64,000 nucleotides of DNA from Clostridium sp. CF012 (GCF_018861755.1 NZ_JAHLEF010000027.1:1-64000); one strand, 5' to 3'. Shown: positions 23,582 through 34,300, counted from the stretch's first letter. Translations and numbers: made by a program. Notes: generated from the letters alone by a model not told the origin.

Positions 23582-25963
23582 CTACTGTCCACACTGCCGA
23601 GCAGATTTTCTCATTAAAACTCTTTGTCTTCCATAAATAGGCAAGTAAACTCTATCATTAATATTCTCCCACCCCTCAATCTTCCTCATTATCCCACCTA
23701 TCTCATAAGAATCTATCTTTCTTAGCATACTTGCATCTTTCCCAAAGAGTTCACACCAAACCTCCATTATACAAACCTGGTCACGAATTACTGTTCCTAA
23801 AGTTTTTACTGCCAGTTCTCCCTCGCCTCTTAAAAAACCTCTCCGCTCATATAAGTTCATCTCCTCCCAATTGCTTGGAAGAAGTTTATCTAAATACTCT
23901 CTAACTATGCCTTCCCTTTCATCACTTTCAAAAGCTTCAATTTGTGCCGTTTCTGCGGCTTCAGTAAGTGAGCTATCTAATATTAAAGATTCCCCATTGT
24001 GGTGCATCATTAAGACTTCTGCCCATATTTGATCTATGTCTTTTATATCCCAAGGTTTAAATTCGGACTTGCCCTTAACCTTTACAGGCCAAAATCTTCT
24101 TCCCCCTGTGGTGTCTCTTAGAAAACCGGCTTCTTGATTAGTAGTACCTACAATAATGCACTGCCTTGGATGTTCCTCAACTACTCGTCCATAACTTGCT
24201 CTAAATTTATCATCCTGCCTTGTTAAAAAGGATTTTAAGGTATCCTCATCAACCTTTTTAATACCAGCAAGTTCCCCAATTTCTAAAATCCAGCTCCCTT
24301 GCAATTTTTCTGCTGCTGTCTTATCATGCATATCCGCTATACTTAGTGCATCACTAAAAAATTTCCCACCAAGCTTTGAAAATATAGTACTTTTACCTAT
24401 TCCCTGAGGACCATTTAAAATAAGGGTGGTATCAAATTTAATTCCAGGCTTCATAACCCTAGCTATTGCCGCACATAAGGTTTTCCTCGTAACTGCTCTA
24501 ACATATTCACTATCAGAGGCGCCTAAATATTTAATTAGTAAGGTAGAAGCTCGCGGAACGTTATCCCAGGTCGGTAGTGATTTTAAAAATTCTTTTACTG
24601 GGTGAAAGGATCTCTCTATAGCAACCTTTAATAGAGCCTCCTGACATTTACTTGGGGACCAAAGCTTATATTTTTTTTCAAGATAACAAGAGAGACCTGC
24701 ATCATCTCCTAAGGACCAGCCTGCTTTTAATCTTTTCCAAGGCACCTCACTTAGTGTTTCTATTCTTTCGCTATGCTCATTATAAGCAATTCCCATTAAG
24801 GCAGAATCATGTCTGATTATTAATACTAGATTTGTCAAAGTTTCCTTAAATCCACCTTTAGCATTAATCTCTAACTGCTCTGCCCAATTATCCACACTAC
24901 TAAAATCCTCTGTAGCCTCATTAATATGTTCCCGAGCTATTTGATTTTTCACGCAGCTGTCTTTCATTGCAAGCTCTTGCATAGCTTTAAAGGAAGGCAT
25001 TTTATTCATTGGTGTCCCTTCCCGCGTTTCATCATCCAGGGCACCAAACTTGTGAACTCTTACTAAATCAAAGGCATTACAAAGTTTACCGGAAGCGGGA
25101 TCTGTTCCGTGGTGTGAGTATGCAAAGTCACCTTTTTCATAAATAACAAGTCCCCCTGCTGTTGTTCCCTTAGTATAGGTGTATCTATTTTCCATAAGAC
25201 AGGTCACATATACCTCACTTAAAAACTTTTCTATAACACCCACTATATTATAGGTTCTACAAAAGGCACCTACTACTCCACCCTTTTCACTTGGATTTCC
25301 TTGCTTATCTGCTAGCTTTTCTCTCCGTTTTATATTTCTTGAAGACTCCGGCCAAAAACTTGTATCCTGCCAATTTTCGTATCTACTTAAGATTTCATCT
25401 GGATTTAACCATGGGGAATCTTGATACTTAAAAACAAACTCTCCATACAGGGACGTTGAGGGCCAATACATAAGTCTAGAAGGTTCATAAGTTGTATCAT
25501 CAAAATAATCTATTCCTATGTCTGCTGCAATTTTTCTAGATACCGCTCCATATTCTTCTGGACTTACTGCCCTACTTAAGGGAATAACAAGCCTTAGCCT
25601 TGGAAAATCCGGATTATGCTTATGGGTGGTATACATTGCGCAGCCAAAATCAAATAACATTTCTATAGTATCCCATAGGCCCTTCTGTCCATAGTCAGCA
25701 TCTAAAGTTATGAGACATCTATTGAGTACCACATCACTTTTTCTTTTTCCTTCTCTTAAAGCTCCACCAACAAAGCCACCCACATCCTTAAGGTTATCTT
25801 GCTCAAGCTTTGATAATTTTTTATATTCCTGGCAGCTCTCAGGTGTTCTTGTAGTTTTGCACACTCTATTTAAAAACTCAGACCACTTCATGATTTGATT
25901 TTTCCACTTTAATTCTTTACGGTTTCTTCCTATAGCAATAGTAATAAGGCCATCGTTTTTCAA
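23582..25963 (-). CDS. VapE-family phage primase/helicase
   Basis: The 793-residue protein has an N-terminal archaeal/eukaryotic-type primase-like region (MKWSEFLNRVCKTTRTPESC, LITLDADYGQK, THKHNPDFPRLRLVIPLSR) and a C-terminal VirE (PF05272) SF3-like ATPase. The Walker A is LNGPQGIGKSTIF (about 520) and the later motif is IVGTTNQEAGFLRDTTGGRR. It should open and prime DNA for phage replication. I prefer the TTG start at 25963, directly behind GGAGGGGA, over an ATG nine codons upstream. It follows the polymerase gene in the same direction, separated by two 20-bp repeats. Confidence 0.9.
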   Translation of the reverse strand: MKNDGLITIAIGRNRKELKWKNQIMKWSEFLNRVCKTTRTPESCQEYKKLSKLEQDNLKDVGGFVGGALREGKRKSDVVLNRCLITLDADYGQKGLWDTIEMLFDFGCAMYTTHKHNPDFPRLRLVIPLSRAVSPEEYGAVSRKIAADIGIDYFDDTTYEPSRLMYWPSTSLYGEFVFKYQDSPWLNPDEILSRYENWQDTSFWPESSRNIKRREKLADKQGNPSEKGGVVGAFCRTYNIVGVIEKFLSEVYVTCLMENRYTYTKGTTAGGLVIYEKGDFAYSHHGTDPASGKLCNAFDLVRVHKFGALDDETREGTPMNKMPSFKAMQELAMKDSCVKNQIAREHINEATEDFSSVDNWAEQLEINAKGGFKETLTNLVLIIRHDSALMGIAYNEHSERIETLSEVPWKRLKAGWSLGDDAGLSCYLEKKYKLWSPSKCQEALLKVAIERSFHPVKEFLKSLPTWDNVPRASTLLIKYLGASDSEYVRAVTRKTLCAAIARVMKPGIKFDTTLILNGPQGIGKSTIFSKLGGKFFSDALSIADMHDKTAAEKLQGSWILEIGELAGIKKVDEDTLKSFLTRQDDKFRASYGRVVEEHPRQCIIVGTTNQEAGFLRDTTGGRRFWPVKVKGKSEFKPWDIKDIDQIWAEVLMMHHNGESLILDSSLTEAAETAQIEAFESDEREGIVREYLDKLLPSNWEEMNLYERRGFLRGEGELAVKTLGTVIRDQVCIMEVWCELFGKDASMLRKIDSYEIGGIMRKIEGWENINDRVYLPIYGRQRVLMRKSARQCGQ

Positions 25964-26007
25964 AGCTATTCCCCTCCGACATTCACACATAAAATTATTA
26001 GGTGCAG

Positions 26008-26049
26008 TTAATCATCACGTACTGTGAAGCTAATCATCACGTACCGTGA
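26008..26049. repeat. two tandem 20-bp repeats between pol and primase genes
   Basis: Units at 26008-26027 and 26030-26049 share AATCATCACGTAC and GTGA; the second contains ATCACGTACCGTGAT, an inverted repeat. They lie between the polymerase stop and the vapE start and may be regulatory or iteron-like. Confidence 0.6.
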
Positions 26050-26051
26050 TG

Positions 26052-28004
26052 TTAATCCTTCTTATAATAATCAGTTTCAAAACCAGCCGCTTGTAGTGGT
26101 AGGCCAGGAGCCCAATCAATAGCTTGTCCCATGATTTCATTCACATCCTGCAGAGACCCAAACCCCTTTGGTACATCTAAGATAACTTCATCATGAACAT
26201 GAAATACTATTTTATAGACTGACCTGTCTAGCCTGAGCATTGCCTCTGCTAAGCAGTCTCTCGCAATTGCCTGTACTATGTTTTCAGTAAGTTTCCCACC
26301 AAAGGTACTAATCCTTCCCCATTGTTTTGTTGCTTGCTCTATTCCCTCATAAGTAAGCTTTGGTTTGTTAAACCTAACATCTGTTTCAATTCTAGGTCTA
26401 ACATAAGCAAGACTTCTTCCTGAGGGAAGTTTAATAAATAGCACCCGTTTTGAGCACGAAAACTCAAGTCCACACTGCATTTTAACTATCTTATTTTCAG
26501 ACACTGCCACTATTGCTGCATTTTCAATTTCTCTCCAAAGCACAACAATGTTTGGATTAGTTTTTCTCCAGGCTGTAACAATACCTCTAAGTTCTTCTTC
26601 CTTAATTCCCATCTTTATTGCTCCCATATTAGTTAAGGCACCAACACTTCCCCCGAAACCACAAGCTAGGGTTGCTATTTTCCCTTTCTCCCTTAATTCA
26701 TACTGTGGACTTCCTTTTACTATATTTTGAATTGGCACCCCAAACATCTTGCTTGCAGTCATTTCATATATCTTCCCATGGCTTTTAAAGGTATCAATAA
26801 CCCATTTTTCACCTGCAAGATAAGCTATAACTCGAGCTTCAATTGCACTAAAGTCTGATACAATAAATCTAGAATTCTCTGAGGGAATAAATGCTGTTCT
26901 TATAAGCTGTGATAACACCGCTGGTACGCTATCAAAAAGCATTTCTAGCATTTCATAATCTCCCGCTTTTATAAGTTCCCGGGCAAAGCTTAAGTTATCC
27001 ATACTATTTCTAGGAAGATTATGAATTTGAACTAGTCTTCCTGCCCAACGACCTGTTCTGTTTGCACCGTAAAACTGCATAAGTCCTCGCACCCGCCCGT
27101 CCGCGCATATTGCTCTTTCCATAGCTTCATATTTTTTAACTGAGGTTTTAGATAATTCTTGCCTAAGCTCAAGTACTCTTTTAACAGCAGCATCTTCTAC
27201 TCCTTCTAATAATTCCTTCACCTTTTCTTTAGATAAACTTTCAACCTTTAGTCCACTACCTTCTAGCCAAGTTTTTAATTGAGCTGGGCTATTTGGATTT
27301 TGAAGCTTCGTTAAAGCTATAGCCTCCACTGTGATCTTCTTTTCATAAGCCTCATCACAATTTATAGCATTACGGACTAATACACTATCCACTCGGACTC
27401 CACCATCATTTATTTTTTGGTCTAGTTCCCAAAGCTCCCACTCTTTATCTGTCAATGGAAACTGTTCAAGTCGACCCCTTATAGCTCTCTCAACTTCTAC
27501 ATCTTGCTTGCAATATGTTTTAAATGTCTCCCATTTCGCTACATCTGCCTCTGTTAAATTATAAGTTCTTCGCCCATTATCAATACTATCTTTGCAAGGC
27601 ATAGAAAAATATCTAATAAGAGCCTTTCCCTCTCTCATTTTCTGCTGTTGCAGATTTAAACACTTTGAAACTCCCTCAAGAGTTGAAGGAAGACCTAAAC
27701 TTAAGGAATAAGCAGCACTACATCTCCACTGGTTAGGAATCATAGGTTTATTTAAGTATTTAGCAAGACAGGTTCTCTCAAAGGAGGCATTAAAAGCAGT
27801 TTTTATAACTCGGGGGCTTGTTAAATCCTCTATTATATTTTGTGGTAATTTTTCTCCAGAAGCTAGGTCTATAAGCTTTACTTGTTCCTCATCATAAGCA
27901 TAGGCAAATAATAATATTTCAAAATCCTCTGATTCTGTATATGCATAAACTCCACATTTTGTAATATCAATACTGGAATAGGTCTCTATATCAATAGCAA
28001 GCAA
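26052..28004 (-). CDS. phage DNA polymerase, family A
   Basis: The 650-residue enzyme has an N-terminal 3'-5' exonuclease (DIETYSSIDI at residues 5-14) and a family A palm. Motif A is SDFSAIEARVIAYLAGE (about 385), motif B lies around QYELREKGKIATLACGFGG, and motif C is HVHDEVIL (about 603). It should replicate phage DNA together with VapE and DUF2815. The start is a TTG at 28004, with GAGGAG 8 nt upstream. It appears intact. Confidence 0.93.
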   Translation of the reverse strand: MLAIDIETYSSIDITKCGVYAYTESEDFEILLFAYAYDEEQVKLIDLASGEKLPQNIIEDLTSPRVIKTAFNASFERTCLAKYLNKPMIPNQWRCSAAYSLSLGLPSTLEGVSKCLNLQQQKMREGKALIRYFSMPCKDSIDNGRRTYNLTEADVAKWETFKTYCKQDVEVERAIRGRLEQFPLTDKEWELWELDQKINDGGVRVDSVLVRNAINCDEAYEKKITVEAIALTKLQNPNSPAQLKTWLEGSGLKVESLSKEKVKELLEGVEDAAVKRVLELRQELSKTSVKKYEAMERAICADGRVRGLMQFYGANRTGRWAGRLVQIHNLPRNSMDNLSFARELIKAGDYEMLEMLFDSVPAVLSQLIRTAFIPSENSRFIVSDFSAIEARVIAYLAGEKWVIDTFKSHGKIYEMTASKMFGVPIQNIVKGSPQYELREKGKIATLACGFGGSVGALTNMGAIKMGIKEEELRGIVTAWRKTNPNIVVLWREIENAAIVAVSENKIVKMQCGLEFSCSKRVLFIKLPSGRSLAYVRPRIETDVRFNKPKLTYEGIEQATKQWGRISTFGGKLTENIVQAIARDCLAEAMLRLDRSVYKIVFHVHDEVILDVPKGFGSLQDVNEIMGQAIDWAPGLPLQAAGFETDYYKKD

Positions 28005-28093
28005 ATAATCAGCTCCTCTAGGATAGTAGAAAATTTTCTTTAAAATTAAGGCATTTATCCCCTTTGAATTTTGAAAACTTTTTTCTCCTTAAA

Positions 28094-28615
28094 TTAATTT
28101 AAAAAGTCCTCGTCCTGCGCAGCAAAATCTTCTTCTGCGCTACTATGATTACCGAGCATTTCTCCTTCTTCTAGCTTTTGAAGGTTTTGTAGTCCACAGG
28201 CTATGCCGTTATTTTCCTCTGCACTGTAAGCATAAAACACAAGACTGGCTCTTCCATAACAACCACTATAAAATTCACTTTGATCTACTATAGCTTGTAC
28301 ACTTTTGTTAACTATTCCAGGCTTTATATTGCTATTTGCGTTAATAAAATAGCTTCCTGCATACACATCATCATCTGGTCTATCAACATCCCCATCATGA
28401 AGAGGAGTTTTAAAGTTATAAGGTATGCCTGCCCCAAGTTTTGATGTGGCCTCCTTCTTGGCATCAACAATTGCTGCATTTATTTTTCTTAGAGTCTCCA
28501 CGTCTGTTTTGGGAATTATAATACTAACGGAATATTTAGGTTCACTACCATTAATACTCTTTGGTTCCCACACATTTGCATAACTAAATCTCACCTTTCC
28601 AGTAATTACTTTCAT
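28094..28615 (-). CDS. DUF2815 family phage protein (probable ssDNA-binding protein)
   Basis: The 173-residue protein begins VITGKVRFSYANVWEPKSI and has PKYSVSIIIPKTD and the acidic C-terminal tail (AEEDFAAQDEDFLN) typical of ssDNA-binding proteins that recruit partners. DUF2815 genes regularly precede phage polA genes, as here, 89 bp upstream. A good GAGGAGG ribosome binding site is present. Confidence 0.88.
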   Translation of the reverse strand: MKVITGKVRFSYANVWEPKSINGSEPKYSVSIIIPKTDVETLRKINAAIVDAKKEATSKLGAGIPYNFKTPLHDGDVDRPDDDVYAGSYFINANSNIKPGIVNKSVQAIVDQSEFYSGCYGRASLVFYAYSAEENNGIACGLQNLQKLEEGEMLGNHSSAEEDFAAQDEDFLN

Positions 28616-28629
28616 GAATACAGCCTCCT

Positions 28630-29019
28630 CTAAATAATAGAATTTGTTCCCTTCAAAAGTTCACCATACTTTTCTTTTGGAATCTCTGTGAGCTTTGTAG
28701 CACCAAAACTTTTTATAAGTGCTTTGACTTCTTCTTGCTTACCATTTTTTGAAAGCCTTGCCAGGGTTCCTCTGACTTCCTGTAGAGTTATTTCTTTAAC
28801 TTCTGATTTTGATGTTTCTATCTTTTCATTTTGTGCTATTAGTTCTTGATTTTTCATATCAAGTTCTTGATTTTTCATAGATCGCTCATTTTTAAGCTCT
28901 ATTGCTTTTGGATTTACATTAAAAATAGGAACTGCATTGTGAAGAACTGCAGCAAGAGTTAAGAGAGAGTTTGTTATGTCCTCGGAAGCTTTTATATTAA
29001 TATCAATGTTAATATTCAT
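28630..29019 (-). CDS. phage early protein with coiled-coil centre, unknown function
   Basis: The 129-residue protein has an N-terminal part rich in I/D/N, a short direct repeat MKNQEL (twice, about residues 49-59) inside a coiled coil, and a C-terminal segment (LARLSKNGKQEEVKALIKSF) that recurs in other phage proteins. The ATG follows GGGAGG. Between the Cro-like gene and DUF2815 it should be an early gene. Function unknown. Confidence 0.7.
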   Translation of the reverse strand: MNINIDINIKASEDITNSLLTLAAVLHNAVPIFNVNPKAIELKNERSMKNQELDMKNQELIAQNEKIETSKSEVKEITLQEVRGTLARLSKNGKQEEVKALIKSFGATKLTEIPKEKYGELLKGTNSII

Positions 29020-29031
29020 GATTTTCCTCCC

Positions 29032-29247
29032 TTATTGTAAATTTTGTTCACTATTAGAATAAAAAAATAAGTGATCCACTGTAATTCCAAATAAATCTGC
29101 AATTCTCTTAGCCAGGCTAAAGCCTGGCATTCTTCTGTTATTTTCAATCATATTCACATAGTCCTTACAAATACCAAGCTGACTTGCAAGCTTTACCTGA
29201 GAAATACCTTTAAGTTCTCGCTGCGTAACAAACACCATATTTTTCAT
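29032..29247 (-). CDS. Xre-family Cro-like regulator
   Basis: The 71-residue protein consists of an HTH_3 domain (SQVKLASQLGICKDYVNMIE, then RIADLFGITVDHLF). It is the first gene of the early phage transcript and is divergent from the repressor, so it should act as Cro. GGGGGA precedes the ATG. Confidence 0.85.
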   Translation of the reverse strand: MKNMVFVTQRELKGISQVKLASQLGICKDYVNMIENNRRMPGFSLAKRIADLFGITVDHLFFYSNSEQNLQ

Positions 29248-29330
29248 AATTCCCCCACTCCCTCTTTTTAGATTTATTGTATATATTTACTATATATGTT
29301 AATTATATCGAATGCACTGTTCAATGTAAA

Positions 29331-29364
29331 TCGAACAAAAAGTTTTTTCGAATATTCTTTTCGA
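29331..29364. promoter_or_regulatory. lysogeny operators
   Basis: Inverted TCGAA/TTCGA half-sites: TCGAA at 29331 faces TTCGA at 29347-29351, and TCGAA (29348-29352) faces TTCGA (29360-29364) with a 7-nt spacer. A further CGAATGCACTGTTC lies at about 29309. They sit between the divergent cro-like and repressor genes. Confidence 0.65.
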
Positions 29365-29368
29365 CACA

Positions 29369-29397
29369 TTGACACAAATGGAACAATTTGGTATGAT
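29369..29397 (+). promoter_or_regulatory. repressor promoter
   Basis: TTGACA (29369-29374), 17-bp spacer, TATGAT (29392-29397), 26 bp before the repressor ATG. Confidence 0.75.
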
Positions 29398-29423
29398 GAA
29401 ATTAGAAAATGGAGGCGAATCTT

Positions 29424-29831
29424 ATGTTATTTGGTGATAGAATTAAACAACTTAGAGACAGTGCTGGTTTGACCCAAGCTGAACTTGGTAAGTTAATTGG
29501 AGTTTCCGATAGAGTTTTAGGATACTATGAAGCCAATGAAAGATTTCCTAGAAAACAAGAAGTCATTGCAAAATTTGCGGAAGTATTCAACGTTTCAGTT
29601 GACTATCTTCTCGGTAGGGAGGGTTCATTTTTGAAAGATTCTGCTGAAGAATATGGTGCTATAGGTCACACACAAGCCCAAGGAGTACTAAAGAGTGTGG
29701 AAACGCTGTTCGCTGGCGGGGAACTCATAGAGGATGATAAAGATGAGGTCTTTAGAATAATTTCAGGACTTTATTTTGATGCAAAAAAGAGAAACAAAGA
29801 GAAATATGGTAGGAAGAAAAATGCTAAATAG
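29424..29831 (+). CDS. Xre-family phage repressor (ImmR-like)
   Basis: The 135-residue protein has an N-terminal HTH_3 (GDRIKQLRDSAGLTQAELGK, IGVSDRVLGYYEANERFPRK) and a helical C-terminal part probably used for dimerisation. The start at 29424 is set by TGGAGG. It is followed 34 bp later by an ImmA-type protease, the arrangement of the ImmR/ImmA switch in ICEBs1 and related phages, in which the protease cleaves the repressor. Confidence 0.88.
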   Translation: MLFGDRIKQLRDSAGLTQAELGKLIGVSDRVLGYYEANERFPRKQEVIAKFAEVFNVSVDYLLGREGSFLKDSAEEYGAIGHTQAQGVLKSVETLFAGGELIEDDKDEVFRIISGLYFDAKKRNKEKYGRKKNAK

Positions 29832-29865
29832 CTTTTTCTACTAAACACCTTTAGGGAGGGTGCGA

Positions 29866-30378
29866 ATGAATTGTTCAAAAATTTCTAAATGTGCCAATAA
29901 TCTAATAAAAACTTATGAAACCAATGACCCTTTTAAAATTGCCGAATATTTGGGAATTAATTTAAAATATGAAGAGCTTCACCGTTTAAAAGGGTTTTAT
30001 ACTTATATACTAAAGAATAGATATATTGTTATTAATAATAGTATAGATGAGATAAGTGCTAGAATCATTTGTGCTCATGAGATTGGTCATGACCGATTCC
30101 ATAGAGGCCTGACCATTAATATGTTTCAAGATGAAATGTGTGTACCTTTAAAAACATCCATACCTGAAATACAAGCAAACTACTTTGCTGCAGAGTTACT
30201 TATGTCCGATGACAAATTTTTAGAGCTAGTAGCTCAGGACTATACTTATTCTCAAATAGCTTGTACTCTAGGGGTACATACAGAACTTGCAATTATAAAA
30301 GCGCAGCTTCTAAATAGCAGAGGTCATGATTTAAATGTGCCTTATGAGCCAGGGGCTAATTTTTTGGGGAAGATATAA
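29866..30378 (+). CDS. ImmA/IrrE-family metallopeptidase
   Basis: The 170-residue protease has the zinc motif CAHEIGHDRFH (HExxH, about residues 68-78) and the downstream EIQANYFAAELLMSD helix with the third ligand. It should cleave the neighbouring repressor on induction. The start at 29866 follows GGGAGGG. It appears intact. Confidence 0.9.
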   Translation: MNCSKISKCANNLIKTYETNDPFKIAEYLGINLKYEELHRLKGFYTYILKNRYIVINNSIDEISARIICAHEIGHDRFHRGLTINMFQDEMCVPLKTSIPEIQANYFAAELLMSDDKFLELVAQDYTYSQIACTLGVHTELAIIKAQLLNSRGHDLNVPYEPGANFLGKI

Positions 30379-30522
30379 AAAATTGTACAATGAAAGATAT
30401 GAGTTTTACTTAACTTTGTCGGACTTTTTAAACAAGCCTTAAAAATATAAATACCACATTGAATAAAATCTCCAAAATAGTCTATAATTTAAATACCAAT
30501 CCTTTTAAATGGTGAATAATTG

Positions 30523-30570
30523 AAAACACTACTGCACTGGGTCCCCCCCAAGTGCAGTAGTGTTTTTTTT
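30523..30570 (+). terminator. terminator, copy 2 of the 60-bp duplicated sequence
   Basis: Perfect 14-bp stem AACACTACTGCACT / AGTGCAGTAGTGTT around a C-rich loop, followed by eight T. Near-identical to 10302-10348. It lies 145 bp after immA and 20.2 kb from the other copy, in the same orientation. Confidence 0.85.
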
Positions 30571-30575
30571 ATCAT

Positions 30576-30882
30576 TAATTTACTTTAGTCTTAGCTACAA
30601 TTTTAATATTACCGCCTTTAAAACATATGTATCCTTAATAACTGCTTTAATATTCTCAATGGGCGCAACAGTTCCCCCTTTACCCCTCAACTTCTCAACC
30701 CATGCTCCCGCTCCACTTTTATCATCTCTTTTTACTATTTGGTAAAAATTAGCTCTTCCCCTGAGGTCGTTACAAATGTTGGAAACGAAGTGGACAACTT
30801 TTGTTTGCTATTTTTGCTTAGTCTTGTAATCTTTCCAAATTAAATAAAGATAATCTCTAGTATTAATACCACTCATTATTCA
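30576..30882 (-). pseudogene. decayed coding region, possibly a HIRAN-type protein start
   Basis: From ATG 30882 a short frame reads MSGINTRDYLYLIWKDYKTK and stops, resembling the start of HIRAN-domain proteins found in Clostridia. Further down (30745 to 30590) another minus-strand frame (WVEKLRGKGGTVAPIENIKA) also looks protein-like but has no start. The stretch is probably one or two broken genes. Low certainty. Confidence 0.35.
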
Positions 30883-31131
30883 ACCCCCTCTTCTCCATAA
30901 TATATCTATAATTTTTTTTCTTCTCCGCACTAAAAAAACATATAGTAATTCTTTTATCATGGGATTAATTATTCTATCATAATATCCATCTATAATATCC
31001 TTTATTTTACTATTACTTAAGTTATCTCTTATCTTCTCTACTATGGAAATCGTTCCATCATAATAATTATTTTTAATATACTCAACTAACTCAAAATGCC
31101 CTATTCTATTAGGCCTTGACCATCTTATCAT
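30880..31131 (-). CDS. 83-residue protein, unknown; possibly a fragment
   Basis: The product starts MIRWSRPNRIGHFELVEYIK and ends RRRKKIIDILWRRGG; it is basic with a helical pattern. It overlaps the ATG of the next decayed frame by a few bases, as in an operon. The ribosome binding site is weak. I recognise no family; it may be the end of a gene damaged together with its neighbour. Confidence 0.35.
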   Translation of the reverse strand: MIRWSRPNRIGHFELVEYIKNNYYDGTISIVEKIRDNLSNSKIKDIIDGYYDRIINPMIKELLYVFLVRRRKKIIDILWRRGG

Positions 31132-31345
31132 ATAGTGGTGATATTCTTATTTCTCCATTTATTTTATTTCTTACTATACCCCAATTACTGTGATGTCTAT
31201 CACTATTACCTATACGGGGGGCTTTTTAGTGAATCGGCGAACGTGAACCCCCTTAGGTTCATAATTATACGCATTTTAATTTTATTTAACAAAACGAACC
31301 AATCCAAACTCATCCGAAAATTTCATTAGCCTTAAGTTAATCATA

Positions 31346-34300
31346 TTATTCTTTGCAATTTTCAATTATTCTTTTTGTAATTTTAAATATCTTAGATTTA
31401 TTCCAAACATTATAGTCGCCAATAATATATAATCTATATTTTGCACGTGTCACTGCGACATTGATAATATTTGGCTTAACCCACCTTACTGCACCGTTAG
31501 CCTTTTCATCACATCCAAGGAGAAATATTACTTCTTTAGCTTCTTTTCCTTGGAATTTATGTACGGTACCACAATAATTATCAACCCACCTTTCAACATC
31601 ATCCTTATATTCATTAAGTTCAGCAGATTGATTAACCATATCTTTAATTCCGTTTATAACGGTAGTAAATGGTGAAATTACATATAAATCTGGAAGTCCA
31701 TTATACTTTCTAAAACCACTAATAATTATTTCAAGTGCCTTTTTACCCTGTTCTTGAATAAAATGATTTTTCTTACCACTTTCTTTGCCGCCCACATTTA
31801 TCCAACAAGATTTTTCTAATACAAATTTAACCTCATCCTCTTCTTTAGCTTCTATAGTTTGTATTTTCATCGTTTTACCGTACGATAATTCATTAGATAT
31901 ATCAAACATTGGATTAATGCAACGTCTGTGCACAACAAGAGGGCAACCTATCCATGTAAGCGGTGCATCTTCATTAATAGGATCTTTTATATATGATCCA
32001 AAACTATTAATTCTATCAGCAAATCCCTGTACTGAAACTGTTTTATTCATATACGGCATAATAATCTTATCTGAAAATGCTCTCTTAATAGCATCTGCAT
32101 CATCTGTAACAACTGGTTCAACTTGTTTAGGATCTCCAACGATTATTGCCCTTTTGCACCTCCATAATGCACCTAACGCAACTTGTGGCGCAGCCTGCCC
32201 AGCTTCATCTATAATTAATAATCCCAAACTTCCTTGTTCTTTTATATTTCCTAAAAAACGGCCTACTGAAGCAAATGTTGTAGATATTACTGGAGTTAGT
32301 AAGAACAAGGTATTTATTAAGTGTCTATATGACTTATTTTTATCCTCTTGACTATATACGCATAATTCATTATCGCAATTATTACGAAATTTCCACATCA
32401 TGGCAAGATTTTTAAAATTATCTCTACAGGCAAATGATGATAATATAAACTCTTTATGTAATTGTAGGGCAAGATAAAATAATTTTTCTCTTTCTCGATT
32501 ATATTCTTCTGTAATCCATGGATTTAAAATCTGTATACTTGTACTTATATCCTCATTTTCACTTTTAAAATCATTCCAAAATTCATCGTCTATAACTACC
32601 CTACACTTACCGTACTTATTTAAAATATCCTGCAATTCTTTTCTATCCTTTACGATAGTATTTTGAATATTTACTATTGTTTTATTTTCTTTATTAATAC
32701 TGTTCTCCAAGCTACGAATCAATCTTTTTTCTTTTTCTATGTAATCAGTGATTTCGGCAAGCCGTTTTTCGTATTTATCCTTTAATTGTGTTGTTTCAAT
32801 ATATTTATAGCGACTTTTTTCCACTTTATTCATTGATATTTTCACTTCATCATTACTTAAATTAAGTTCTTCTTTTAAAACTATAACTTGCCTGAGCCTT
32901 TCAGTCTGCATCCATTTTCCAAATATAATCTCATACCACTTTCTAGCATCCTCTTTGTTAATAATATCCTCTTGAATACTCTCAACCTTTTTCTTTATTT
33001 TTTGAAAATCATTCTCCTCAATTTTAAATTCTTCTAAAAATTTCAATTCATCATCTTTCGCAACTGATATAAAATTAATTGTATCAATCTTTTTGTTCTC
33101 AAGATTTTCTGCCTCTTTCAATTGTTGCTTTATCTCATCCTTTAGCTTTTTAATCTCATTTTCAACCTTAACAATCAACTTTTCGTTGTGATTTTCTCTT
33201 ATTCTATAGTCATCTGATAATCGGCTAATTTTTGAAAGTTCTTTTTTAAGATCTTCAACTTTTGAGAATTGAATTTTAAATTCTTTTTTTGCATTTAAGT
33301 AGCCTTCATGACGTTTTTTAACCATTTCATTATTACAATAAAAGCTCTCAATAACTTGATTTAAAACATTATAACAATACTTTCCTATGTTTGATGATTT
33401 ACCCATAGGAGCAGAAATCAATCCCCATTTGTTTGTATCTAAAGAATTTTCTGCCTCATCACTTTTACACATTAATTTAGAGGCAAGCCATGAAAAGTAC
33501 ACGTCATTCTTTTTTATAAATTTTACTTCAGTTTTTCCTTTTTCTTTTCCATCAAAAATTTTGTATGATTCAGTATTTACATTTTTAGATGTATCAAATA
33601 AATCAGCAATATCTTTCAATCCTTTTGAAACAATTTCACTATCTTCATTATCCGATTTAAGACTTGAAAGAATAGCTTTTTCATCTGGAAGTTCTTTTGT
33701 AATATTTTCTACAGCTGAATTATTACATGATGCTACAAGCATAGTAAAATCAGATAACTTCTTATCTTTAAAAACATAGTATTTATTACAATATTCATCA
33801 TATCCATTGTTCACAAAAGTACCATGTTCAAAGTTCCTCAGCTCAAATGCATCGTCAGCTTTTTCATACTTGGACAAAAATTCTGCACGATTAACAATAT
33901 TGGAAGCTATAATTTCTTTTAACAAAGTAGTTTTCCCAGTTCCTGGAGGACCATTAACTGAAAATATTTTTTTTGTTTCATCCTCTTCACTAATACCTAT
34001 ATTTATAGCAATTTGCTGCATTAAAGCAGGTTTAAATTTAGATGGCCATTTACCAGAAGGGGCTTTATCAGCATATAACCATTTTTCAATATGGGTCTTA
34101 CTATTACGTATATCTATACGATTTTCAACACCAAGCATTTTACCGTCATCTAGTTGTTCATAATAAGCACCTACTATGTAATCCACTATATCTGAATACA
34201 TGCTACTATCATTATCATATTTAAGAGACTTTTTTACCATCTCCAAGTCATCTGTATAAAAACCTTTTACAAGTTCACTAATATCCTCTGTCTTATCATC

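Noticed and set aside
31785-32351. 188-codon plus-strand open frame inside the SF1 helicase region
   Set aside because: Antisense to intact helicase motifs; no family resemblance.
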